Assembly (NCBI GenBank): GCA_905331475.1
Contig: CAJNYU010001352.1
Span: 1 to 64,000, forward strand
Direction of reading: 5' to 3'
Source of the DNA: Rotaria socialis
Lineage: Eukaryota > Rotifera > Eurotatoria > Philodinida > Philodinidae
DNA: 64,000 bases
This document shows, piece after piece, positions 48,188 through 59,937 of the stretch. The notes under the pieces are model-generated. The model worked only from the letters and a program-made list of their open reading frames with translations. It was not told where the DNA came from and ran no database searches. A program made the translations under genes and the position numbers. Positions within the stretch are counted from its first letter, which is position 1; the number at the start of each line of letters is the position of its first letter.

Positions 48188-51100
48188 CTAAAAGGAGAGT
48201 ACATTAACCAATCCGTGCACATAGAAAGCCAGTCAGTTTTCTGCTGTGAACTCATGCTTCTATTGAGGAACAATAAAATCAGTTTCTATACAGGTAGATA
48301 GGGCGAAAGAGAGAGTATTGGAATTGAATCAAACTCTTACACTTTATTTCGAAATATTTATAAATATTATCTTTAGTTTTCTATCGTTTTATTAGATACT
48401 TGCGACTGTAGAACAATTAAAATGCTTTTATCTAGTTTCTAGTAATAATAAATTGAAGTCGATCGTTCGCTTGTTTGCATAATCGATAGGTATCAACTGG
48501 AAAAAGACTTAGTAAAATGATTCTCATAAAGTCGAAAGTGTCATATTCTTATTAATGATGGCAAAGGGCGAAAGACTAAAGCATGCCTCACTTGAAAAAT
48601 AATACTTCTTCAATTTCCGTTTTGTTTTACTATTTTGGTGACAAAACAGCAAGTGTTCAATAATTGAAAAATTTCTGAAGAACAACAATTCACTTAGTCT
48701 TCGTTACAGTTGAAACATCGATACAAGTAAGGAGAAAATTGATTAATCTTCTCGTGCCCTTTTACTCACTGGATACTTTGTCACCTCAAGCAAAATTCAG
48801 ATACATCCAGAGAGAAAACTTGAGATGATATGAAAAATAGCAGAAATCCTACGGTGAAAAAGAAGTGACTCAAGAACACGGTGAATTTTGTGAGGAATGG
48901 AGTTTAGTAAAATATTACTTTTCGCCGCGCACCTACTATGTATGAATACTAATGTTGACAGTATCATGGGCCAAATGTATAACGAAACCTTGTAGGATCT
49001 CTGAACAAACAATCTAAGTGATAAAAAAAGCATTGAATTTTAACTCATATGTCAACCATTTATCTTTTCCTGTTGAAAAATTTGACTTCTATCCGAATTC
49101 GCGGCGAGAAAATCCAATTGGCGCTCAAATGAAATAACTCGGGCGAATAGAAAACGAAGCCAGACTGTCATGATCCGTACGTACATGGCCGAATTTTATG
49201 AATTTGAGATGAAAACACTCATGAACATGATAGCTTGACACAAGTGTCAACTATTGAGATTTATATCGAGATATTTTTACAAAGGGTAACAGTGTGAGGC
49301 AGTTTTTTCAGAAAATTTCTTGTAATTCTATAGGAAATCACACTAGGCTCTAGATAACGAACAGAGCCACTCTATTCAGGATGAAATGAATGATATACAT
49401 GCAAAGTTTTCGAAGTTTTGTGCATCCGGTAAGTGTGGAATCTCGTAATCGATAAAATCGAGATCATTTTATAATATTTTAATGGATCAATAGGTTGCTT
49501 ATACTTGAATAGATTGTTTTCGAATAATTCTAAATACGATGACACCCTTAATCGTCTAGAGACATGTGCGATTTCATCCGAAATCTGAACGAATCAAGTA
49601 ATAAACATTGCCTCATGCTCCTTTAGCTTTTCTTAAAATATCGTTGGATCCATAACAGTTTACCAGTGTGAAAAATTGTCAGATTTTTTCAGAGTCTGAT
49701 TCATCATTTAACAGTATTTGAACATGCACTCCAAGACCATGACAATCTGATATTACCCGTTACTGGAATAGTCTTTTGTAAATTTTTTTGTTGGCTCTTT
49801 CTTAACTCGGATTAGCATAGAACTTGAAATTCTCAGTAAATGAAATGCTATCAATCAGGATTAGCATGTAATTAGCTCAGATCCTAAATCTAATGAAGTC
49901 AAGCTACGGATTCTACAAGCGAATGAATCGACCTGTTTCTATTTTACAGATAATACAACCCTGATCGTTATTAACATACTTAAATTAATATTTTTCGCGA
50001 TAGAGCGCAAGGAAACAAATTTTCGAACAGCTACTTTACTTTAGTTACTCTGAGAAGCATTAAAACATATCACCGCATTTTTGGCTAAAATCTGCTGAAA
50101 ATATTCGGATCTGGCATGAATTGATCCGCGAATAATGTTGATTACCAGTATTTCTTATTTTTTAAGTTACAAGTTTTGTGAAGGTGGGGAAAAAAAGCGT
50201 TTCCCTTTCATACCGACAGAGCGAATGAATCATAAGTTAGTTCTTTCCATCAGTCTTCTGTTAATCACATTATTTCTATGCAACATCGCAGTATAGATTT
50301 GATGACGATGATTCATTACATTGTTTTGTTTTTTAATTTTTATGAGCTTCAGTCAATGTCTTTATCCACTTTCTTCCAGTAGGTCAATGTTTTCAATACT
50401 AGAAAAAGTTAAATCGGGCAAATTTACGAAATTTTTATTGCGGATTTCAATCGGGCCATTTCATTTTCATTTCATTCAAAATAAAAAATTTATACCTTCA
50501 GGATACAAAAGCCTGACAAAAGAGAGGGAGTGTTGTTTAAATGTTGTCGAACGACCGAAATTTCCCATTGAGAAAAAAATGGAATTCTAAGAATGTTAGA
50601 ACGCTGAGACGTGAAGTCTATGGTTCGCGTATACAAACGTCAGGAAGATAAAAATATAACCAAGTAAAAACACTTATTTCGTTAGCAATTCGAACAATAG
50701 CGGATGTTATAAAGTATGCATATGTACATTCTAAGATGGTAGGTTGACTGCTCAGTCTAACGAAAAGATCGTTGCGTGAGTACTGAGTGCGTTTCTTTAA
50801 AATAGGTGTTTACTAACGAAAACGCATTTTTTGCTTACCTTTGAGTATAGTCAACAATACTATCGATCAATGACGATGAAATGATTGCTTTTTATTTTCT
50901 ATTTCATGTTCTGTCGTTTGAAGAACAGCTAGTAAATTAATTCAAGAGTGCACACCGAGCGAGAGAGAGAGAGCGTAGGTAACAAAAATGCGCAGGTGCT
51001 TTCATGCCGGTTCAGAAATTACTTTGGCACGAAATCAATTCAATTTTTCTGACTCTGATGAATTGGACAGCCACTGAATCAATTTTGCTTCCTTAAGATT

Positions 51101-51924
51101 TCAGTTCAGTATGAAAATCATGAATTTGAAGTAAGATATCACCAAAAGTCTGATTTACACATAGGTGCTTGATCAAATTATATATGAATGCATTTGTCTA
51201 CATGATTTGTGATTATTCCTTTAATTTTACTGCCAATCCGTAGTGTTGCCTGACTTTTTTTATTTTTGTGCAAAATATATATTTAGTCAACGTAAACATT
51301 TCTTCAAATCAATCGCACAAGAAGAAACATCAGTCGCATGTTTTTTTTATTGACAACTGTGACAACTTCGAGCATTGATTCAACATGAAATGTTTTTAAT
51401 TTATTTGTAGTGTGCTACTGTATACTGGCTTGTAAGTTTAATATAGAGTAAAATAGAAGGAAAAGAAAGAAAAAGAACTTTCGTAACGGTTATTCATGCT
51501 CAAATTGAGAAAGGCAACAGTACTGTTACATAATAAGTCATGAGGATGATTCCTCATCTCTGATAAGTGCTGTCTGATATCGTGTTGCGTTATAATTGTT
51601 TCGTTCTTTCTTTCGTTTCTCTTGACTCATGTTGATTTTCTTTATTCTTGTTATTCTCTCTTTATTTTTCTCTTCATCAACAAAAGAAGATCGTCCTGTT
51701 GTTTGCTTTTTTCGTCGACACAGTCGACTCACTTTAGCTTTTTTGTAAAATAAAGATTTATTCGCCTATTTTCTCCTAACTGAGAAACAAGCAAAACTTA
51801 TTAATATATTTAACGAGTACATATTGAATTAGACATGATAAATAAGGCTGAAAAAGCCATTTGATTAGAAATTCGAAGAGATTTAGAAAGAAGCCCCTAT
51901 TTATGATTAGATATTGGACAGAAG
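48188..51924. other. Gene-poor intergenic region
   Basis: About 3.7 kb without a supported gene. ORFs at 48.8-49.0, 50.3-50.6 and 51.5-51.7 kb are short. The last is a Lys/Arg/Glu-rich frame of low-complexity DNA. A GAGAGA run lies near 50965. No palindromic element was found here, unlike the rest of the window. Confidence 0.5.
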
Positions 51925-52435
51925 AAAGAAAACCTTCGAACTCGTCGAAGATGAATCACAAATATAACATCAGCAAGCTTCCGATGACCAGTGACCAAGA
52001 ATTTTAATCAAATAAGTTGCTAGTCCAACTTTTGCTACCGTTGAAGTGAAACCAAGACTTCGAGAATGTTCCAAATCAAGAGAACCACTGATCGCTAAGC
52101 TCAATATTACTTTTCTTAAGCATTTTACAAATTCTGGTCCAGTTAGACCACATCCAGTCGACAAAATAAGCAATGGATATGAGTTTGATGATAGATACCT
52201 AAATAGTTTCGATCTGCATTGGACATATGTACGAAGATATCTTCTTGGATATAAATAATTATGTGTACTGTAATAACGAAAGCAAAACATCAAACTTACA
52301 TCAACAAATTTTGGAGCGTTGCAACAGAAAAGTAGTCGAATTACGATTTAAACGTATATCAGAAAATGTTACATTGCATGAAGCGTTATATTTATTGACC
52401 TTGAATTCACCAGGACGTAGAAAGCCGTAGAAAGT
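51925..52435 (-). pseudogene. Tyrosine recombinase (integrase family), broken remnant
   Basis: On the minus strand, FYGFLRPGEF (near 52430) is the first catalytic-arginine box of a family of eukaryotic XerC/D-like tyrosine recombinases, followed by DIRLN and LLQRSKI as in relatives. After a TGA (about 52302) and a frame change the sequence resumes with YPLLILSTGCGLTGPEF. It then has EHSRSLGFTSTVAKVGL, where a HSFR-like second box appears to have lost a residue, and YLIKILGHWSSEAC. Next a TGA stands just before a CYI that would carry the nucleophilic tyrosine. The order and spacing match the C-terminal catalytic domain. The reading frame is dead. It is the relic of a Crypton-, DIRS- or similar YR-mobilised element. 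The rest of the element was not found. Confidence 0.7.
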
Positions 52436-52500
52436 GCGGGTGTGGGTGTGGGTGTGAGCGACTAATAAATAATACACTCCATACACCCACACCCTTTGTC
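52435..52500. repeat. Short TGTGGG / CCCACA repeats in inverted orientation
   Basis: A GGGTGTGGGTGTGGGTGTG run (about 52438-52456) is followed about 30 bp later by ACACCCACACCC (52487-52498) in the opposite orientation. TGTGGG is the telomeric unit reported for bdelloid rotifers. These are only two to three units each, so an interstitial telomere-like patch or a chance GT microsatellite are both possible. They immediately adjoin the recombinase relic. Confidence 0.55.
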
Positions 52501-52844
52501 TCCATGTTAATCATTAATTATATTAGTTGAAGAAGCATAGAATATCACAGAAAAAAGAGGATTATCTTTATAATGACTTTATCACTGCAAATGAAGTAAA
52601 GTTTCTTTAATCTTTCTCTTGGCGAATATAGACATCCACTACTCATTTGAGATTACCCGAAGTCAAGAACAAATTAAAATGCGTTATTATCTACGGATTC
52701 TTTCATTCACTGTACTTCGTGATGTAGTATAAAAATATAAAAAAGTTTTCTCTTTATTATTCACTGCCTGAACGTATCGCTACATGTCTAGTATAAATTG
52801 TTTTTTAACCTTAACATTTTTTTTTCAAATTATCTTCAATAACT

Positions 52845-53547
52845 ATGAATGAGAGTTCAATTGTGACACTCAGCATAATGATCAGTGGTATAACCTTACA
52901 CGTTCCTTGTTTCACCATCGTTCTTGAAACATTGAGTAGTTTTTGCAATCTCTTAACATTCACATCAATAGAGTTGCGTAAAAATGCATATGGCTTTTAC
53001 TTCTTATGCTCATCAATATTCGACTTGATGTATATAATGTTTGGTGATTTAACAAATCTCATGAGCGATCACTATTCCTTTTTATTACCGAGTAAATCTG
53101 CTATTTATTGCAAAGGGTGAACATCTCTGGCGATTGTAATGCCAGTATTGGCTATGTTTATTTTATGGTGCTTTCATCAATTAATCGATATTTACTAACA
53201 TCAAACTCGAGAAGATGGAATAAATTCAGCAATATTTCGATCGATCACGACATTGCACTTTTCAGTATTATTTTCTGGATGCTATTTTTTTGTCCATCAC
53301 TCATTTATATTGATTTGCAATTAGTAGATCCCAATAAGAATATTTACGCATGTATACCTAAACCTCACATTTATACAATATTTGTTACTATATGCCGCCT
53401 TTTTTTCATACAATTTTAGCGTATACGATTATGTTCTTTCAAATTGGTGTAGGGATAATATTGGCTTTATTTCGATCTCTCTACTTAGCATATAGTTTAC
53501 TCTCGGCAAATATGCCAAAAAGTGCTTACAGGATGACTGTTGAATAA
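52845..53547 (+). pseudogene. Orphan GPCR gene, inactivated by two frameshifts
   Basis: Three consecutive frames make one receptor-like protein. 52845 to about 53115 has TM1-TM3 start (MNESSIVTLSIMISG, LRKNAYGFYFLCSS, LLPSKSAIYCK). About 53108-53410 has VYFMVLSSINRYLLTSNSRR, matching the DRY region with an N-R-Y variant, and then TM4-TM5. About 53410-53547 has HTILAYTIMFFQIGVGIILA to a TAA. The pattern LR-x-N, SxxDRYLxSS and PSLIYID resembles the large, lineage-expanded rhodopsin-like receptors of bdelloid rotifers. No TM6/TM7 with an NPxxY was found downstream, so the copy is also 3'-truncated or its exons are lost. Confidence 0.65.
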
Positions 53548-55368
53548 TTTTTGAATCGATTTTCTCTTACTATATATTATTTCAATTTCGCAAAATCCTT
53601 TCCTGTCAATATTTTGACATCTTTCGTGGACGTTTGATTCATACATAGAAACATTTGAAAGAAAGTAAATCTTTTAAATTAGAAGTCATATAGCATGCAT
53701 TACCTGTAAAATTAGTTGCATTTAGAGGATGTGAATGATGCAGCATTAAAGCATGTCGTCTTCGCAACCTTTCATGCAAAGGAACTAGGAAACCACATTC
53801 AATGCTAACACTCACTTGAGCTTATTAGATTCATAAAGAGACCTTGCTAAGAGTAAAATTAATCGCAGAAGGTACATACTGATGAGTTGCTAGAGTGAAT
53901 GCATGGATATTTCGTTGAATTTTCGAGTTATTTTGATGTATTTTCTGGAAATTCATTTATTGTCATTTGGATCTGCAATGTTATCTTAGTAGATATTATT
54001 GATGATGCTTATTTTTTTTTTAATTTCTAATTAAGGTAATCAAGAACTACCAACACAAACTATCCGATAACGTCAAAATGAGCCTGAACTGTCTGCTATC
54101 ACTCATTAATATTACTCGGAATAATCGTGCTATCCCGAATGAGGATCAATATTCATCATGTGACTTAATGTAAATATGCTTTTGAGTCTATATATCACCT
54201 GTCTCAATATTGCATCTTGTGAATTTTTATCGTAGATGTTTTTCTCTTTAATAAGGATCGGAAAAAACAAGTAATTCTAGATTAAGGTTTGAACTACTTG
54301 TCAGTTTATATTGAAGAAAGGCTTTTTCAAATAAAAGCAATAATCATATTCAATAAATAGTCGTCATACAACTGGATGAAATATTTTCGAAACATTACAT
54401 TGTTTACTAGTTGAATAATTAAAAATATAATGTAAGCGAAGTACGGATTTTTTTATTACGAATGCCGATCCGCGAGTACGAGTATAAGTACCAAGCCTTC
54501 AGTATCAGTAATACCTCAAGTAATGCACACAAACAAATACAATGCCCCTCACTTCTATTTATTATCCGCAGCTTGGAAACTTTTTTGAAAAGAAGCATCT
54601 TTCATTATTGATTAGTTGAGAGAAAACAGGACTCCCGAAACCATTTTCATTCTGTAGTAAAAATGACGAAATGCTTAGCAACGAAGTTTACTTTACTTGT
54701 ATAAAATAGAATTTTCAAGCAATATTTTTTAAGTTACACAAATATTATCTCTTTTGCTATTGTTATTTCTTCAGGCATATTTAGAAGAGCTACCAACAAA
54801 TAGAAGTTTGAAGTCTAAACAAACGATTATGCAATTGTGACCGAAATGGAGCTTGTACAGGTCTTACAATAGATTCTACTTCACAAGCTACGAATTTAAT
54901 AGTGAACATCTGTAAAGCATGCTATAATAAATAGATTTCTGCTTAGATAAAGATTACCTGTTGTAGTTTAGATTCGAATAAGTGTCAAAAACAATTTACT
55001 GGTGACATTTTAACAGCTTGATTCAGCAAATATTGAAATGAACACAATAGAAAACATTTATGAAATGCAGAGTTAGCGTGGGAAAGAGACATTTCGCACT
55101 AACTTTTCATTACGATTTCCCGACACATAAAAACATACATGCTCTTTGGAATGACAAAAATTTAAAATAAGCAGGATGTTCGGAATGAAATGTGGACAAC
55201 GTTCATTCCGATTTCCCTGTATTTTTTTAATTACGATATCCTGACCAACATGTGTTACGTACTCCTGGTAAATGTTTTTAAAGGCAAAAGTCAATTCCGA
55301 GCAGCTCAACGGATTACCGGGTGCTCGGGACACTGGTACGAAATGTCTTCGTCCCGTTAGCGTATGCC
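53548..55368. other. Intergenic, no gene seen
   Basis: About 1.8 kb of AT-rich DNA between the dead GPCR and the C39-like gene. No remaining GPCR exons, repeats or RNA genes were recognised. Confidence 0.5.
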
Positions 55369-56333
55369 TCAGATAGGTACACAGCGATAGTAGGTTGAAC
55401 CATTCGACGGAATTCCTTCTGGGTCGACATACGAGTAAGTGTCACTCTCAGCTCGAAATTCGTGACGACTATGATAATTAGAACGAAGGAATGCTTCATT
55501 ATCACCCGATTCTGGCACTTGTTTGTAGGAATTGTAGCGTAGGATGGCATAATTTCGACCACGTACAAGAGTAAACACGGCGATAGTACCTTGCATTATA
55601 ACTGGACTAGCACCCGTTGATAAATTTGGCTCATGTGACATGCTGACCTTAAGACGAACAGGTACTGTAGTCTTTTGTTCATCTTTAATCCCTAAAATGG
55701 CATAGCCGTAATTGATTTGTTGTGGAAGACAGCCACCAGTGTCGGTCGTACTCTTGCATGTTCTTCTAGTCTTAACCATATCATTTGTGCCGAGTTGTCG
55801 TTCGAGAAGTTTCAAATCGAATAAATTGTAGAATAGAAGTGCATCTTGTGGATCATATTTGTCATCGGATTCACTATATTGAATCCCAATTGCAGGCATA
55901 ATATGATCGTAATCATCATCTATTTCTTCTGTATCGGCAATATAAACGGCAATAATACATGGATGCCGTTGTACAAGATGTTTTTTGAGCCACATGCAGT
56001 GTCGCTGAAATTGAGGTTGCGCTTCCTCTTTAAAATTCCATTTCTCAAACTTGAAAAGAAGAGTTTCAAGAGTATCCGCATCGTTTCCATCATCCGTTAT
56101 TAATAGTTCTCCTTCATTAATCGAACGTGTTAACTGTTGTGAGATCCAACAACCATAGTACAAACCTAAACAAATACGTATATGCGAAGAAAATATGCAG
56201 ATCATGATTCATGAAATAATAACATACCAATAGATTGAAGTGCAGTTTCACCGCAAAATCCATGTCCATTTTCCCATTGTGTTCTTGGCTCAATGTCGAG
56301 AATCACACGCTTTTTTTCTTTTTCTCCACTCAT
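55369..56333 (-). CDS. Papain-fold (peptidase C39-like) protein
   Basis: Two exons in phase, 56228-56333 and 55369-56165 (62-bp intron), encode 300 residues. The start at 56333 is the first in-frame ATG and gives a Lys-rich N-terminus without a signal peptide. Catalytic-type residues are visible: Cys27 in NGHGFCGETALQSIG, His123 in YDHIMPAIGI and Asn149 (or a nearby Asp) in LLFYNLF, the C...H...N/D order of C39/papain-like folds. Proteins with this HGFCGETALQ box occur as uncharacterised proteins in scattered eukaryotes. The rest (about 175-300) looks like a beta-rich C-terminal domain. Whether it is a peptidase or a transferase of the same fold is unknown. The patchy distribution would fit horizontal transfer, which is inference. 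Confidence 0.75.
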
Positions 56334-56661
56334 GATGCTTGATTATGACGTTTAAAAAAATGAGTGTGGTTCTTAACAATAATTGTTTCTTTCCTAACAG
56401 CCGCCACAACCCATTTCGTCGACGGTTTCTGCGTATTTTATCCAATTGAGTTTTTTCTATACACGTTGGTTGTGTTTCTACCGCTCCGCCTTCTTCATGA
56501 CATTACATGAGCGACAGCATAGAAAGAAACAGAGATGAATAATGCTACTAACGAGCAATACAATACGTGCTATGTTCGAACATAAACCAAATACTTTCGA
56601 AATGACTCATCACTCGATTGTATAAAATAACTGAAACAAACAGAAAGACTCATCTGATCTA
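56334..56661. other. Upstream region of the C39-like gene
   Basis: About 330 bp, AT-rich with a short CG-containing patch (56400-56440). No promoter element was identified. Confidence 0.4.
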
Positions 56662-56669
56662 TTCATGAA

Positions 56670-56769
56670 TAGGGGTGGACCGTTGATTTTAATTTGAGTT
56701 AATTAAGAGAGTTAATTAAGTGGTTTTACTTAACACTTCATATTAAATTAACGTAAAGTGCCACCCCTA
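56670..56769. mobile_element. hAT-like 100-bp MITE with perfect 8-bp target duplication
   Basis: It begins TAGGGGTGG and ends CCACCCCTA, with looser pairing further in. Flanks are identical TTCATGAA (56662-56669 and 56770-56777). The target itself is a palindrome. At 100 bp it is among the smallest hAT-type MITEs and has the same terminus type as the elements at 4095 and 26372. Confidence 0.9.
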
Positions 56770-56777
56770 TTCATGAA

Positions 56778-58968
56778 TGAAACTAATACGCAAACATGAT
56801 GCTATGTATAGCTAATTCGAGCGAATACGTAAGCGAAGTAATATGAAAGAGATGTAGAAAAAAAATAGTGTGCTATGCTGATACACAGTAGTGTCGCCCG
56901 ACAAGGATTTTAATCATATGACGTTAGGGTGTAGATACTGTTTGCCGTACGAGTGTTGATGAATACATATAAAAGATCAACAGTCATATAAACAGCTACG
57001 CTTACATCCAGACACTCAACATGAATTTTCCTAGCACCAGTTTCTGGTTTGATTCTTGTTCGCTTATGTTTTTTATATATGTTCAGCATCTTCTACTGTA
57101 CAGTAATTCTTCTCCGCATGGAAACAAAATTCTTCACAAAATAGATTTGAATATTTGTCAGTCAGATTCCAAATAACTGCTCTGGATATATAGTCAAACT
57201 TATAATCTAACAGCAATTTCGAAATTATAACGAAGAATATTCTATTCTCTCAAAACTCTACGAACCGGCTTGACTGGAAAAAGTGGTCTGCCAAAACCTC
57301 TAGTTGATACGGTAATATTTCTATGCGTTTTTATTAGATAAATAGGTTTTCATTATATTTATCTGGAAAACGTATCAAATATTTATTAGTCTAAGGTTTT
57401 TCTGTAGATCACAATTCTAATATTATTCTAAAAAGTTATTTTCTATGACTAAGAACTATTTTTTATATTAATTATGGTAAAATTTTACTTAAAATTTTGG
57501 TTTATAGAGAAAAAGAAGTCATTTATAAAATAAAATTCATACATGTATATGAAGTTTTCGTGGTTCAACAAATCAAATAAACTTTTCCATCACCTTCGGT
57601 CATTGGCATCGGCGGGCCAGCGTCTGCTATGGAGTGTATGGCGTATGTACATATGCAGATAGATTGTCATCTTTAATAAAAAGTCAAATTCGAAAACTAA
57701 GCAAAGATAGACGGCGTGGCTAGCATCAGTGGCTTCAGCGCGTTCATAAATAATAGGGAAAGTGATTTCGAGCAAAATCTAAGTTTTGTTAGAGTTAAAA
57801 TATGTATGATTTATACACAATTAAATGCTCATTGTTTTGGGAAAACTTTCTCATGTCTTTCTAGTGCGTAACGTGACACTTCGTAGATCGAAATTTCGAG
57901 AAGGTTTTTGTTTTATTTAAGATAAACAAATTTCGGTATATCATTTTATACGTCGTTTTGGTGCACCGATTAAGAATTCAATACTTTTTTGTTTGCAGTC
58001 ATTTATATGTTGAAGTTTTTAAACAAGATTATTTTTTATTTAAGGTTAAATCTAGGACAGCGGCTTTTTCAAACATAATTATTATTCAATAAGATGCTTA
58101 AAATTTTATTAAAATTATTTATTCTTTTATTTAATTTCAATGTTTCGACTACTTCAATGCTTATCATAATCAAGAACACATGTAGCAAACCAAACATGAT
58201 AAAATAGTAATTTAATTTTTACACCAAAGAAAATGCGATAAAAGTTTTTAATAGAGATAAGTTAAAACGCGAAAATTCCTATCTATTGAAATGATTACGA
58301 GAGTTAACAAGTATCTTAGAAAAAGTAACCAAGCTATGGTTAGACTAGTCGATAAGACGAGGAGAATAGTCGGCAGATGAAACTCTCGATGGCTCAGTGA
58401 GTATTTTGTTCATTAGTTAGACTAAAAAGTATCTGAAAAACCACGAGAAATTGATTACATAAGTTTTTGCGCTATTAATCCAACAAAAATACAAATGATA
58501 TAAACAACACATGTTTGATATAAAAATAAATATAGTTATTATTTTGCAACAATATAATGTCTTTACAACGGATACCTTGATTTTACTACAGTTCAGCCGA
58601 AATAAGATTCGTTTTTAAACAAAATCTGCTATATTTAAAGTGTACGAAAAGTTCATTTTCAAACAATTCAAGTTCATAATACTCATGGAATAAATAAATG
58701 TGTCAACACTATAGGTGATCGTTGTTTGAATTTCGCGATAAGGTGTCTTTTTCGTTAACATTTGTTTCTGCCAAACAAGATCAGAGTATCTTATTGGTTG
58801 AAAACTAACATCCAATCATAGATCAAATAAAAGAAAGAACGGAAGAAGTAAAAGTCCATAAATAATAAATAACGAAAAACGGATCATTGAATTAATGATT
58901 ATCGTTCTATTTATCATATTTTAAAATAGTTTGTTAAAATTATTTAACTTTAATATACCAGAGGAGAA
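56778..58968. other. Intergenic, upstream of the RAD54L2-like gene
   Basis: About 2.2 kb of AT-rich DNA. Short ORFs at 57.6-57.8 and 58.6-58.8 kb show no motif. No repeat or RNA was recognised. Confidence 0.5.
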
Positions 58969-59906
58969 ATGGTCGATTCATCACAAATAGATGCATTTGA
59001 TGATTGGGTTTTTGATCTTAATGAAACAGTTAATTATGATGACAATCATCCGTCACCAGCTATATCAACAAATGAATCTTCTTTACCGATAATCCAAACA
59101 TCCTCGTTAGTAAATAAAGAAGAAGAAAATAACATAAAGAAACGTAAAAATGAACAAAAAACTGATTTAAATGAAAACAAAAAAACAAAACAGGCACCAT
59201 CATATATGAGAAGAAACATTCGACAGTTATATAAAAGTGATCAATTGCAAGTTGATACACTATCAGCACTGAAAGCTGAACAAGATCGTCTTAAAAGATT
59301 GGAAGAAATTAATAAACAAAATCAAATATACAGTCCAATGTATAATAATGTGCCACCAAATTATTATAATCCATTGAAAAAATTATTAAACGAACAGGAA
59401 TGTATTATTTTGGATGGCGATGAAAATGAACAAAGAAGTTTATCAGCGCTAACTACAAATTCAGGTAGAAAACATCGTGATATTGTTTTAGAAAACGATA
59501 ATTATCTATGTTAAATTAGAATTAGATCTAAGCGTTTCCCAAACAAATCAGAACTTAAGATAGTTTTTTCTCTACTTGAGAGTTTTGTGATAACTAGCCA
59601 GTAAAATAAATTGTTTCATTTATGTATGTTTACGTTATTTTTAATTATGAAATATCTTGTATACTATACTGATCAAAAAATTGGAAAATCACTGAATTGT
59701 CCTAGTTGAACTAATGAGGTCATAGTAACTTTTTTATACTGAATAATATACTGAAAACCTTTCAGAGTTCAACTATTCTAATGAAACCTCTCGGAAATTT
59801 TTAATTAATTTTATAAAAACTTCAAAACTAATATCTAGAAGTTTTCTATAGATTCTTATATTGATACAAGTAAAACAAGAGTCAATAATCGTGATGATGA
59901 CGATGA

Positions 59907-59937
<31 letters not shown>

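Noticed and set aside
52046..52430. Plus-strand ORFs of 70 and 67 residues
   Set aside because: They are antisense to the tyrosine recombinase relic, whose motifs read only on the minus strand.
55846..56103. Plus-strand ORF of 85 residues
   Set aside because: Antisense to the C39-like gene, hydrophobic by composition only.
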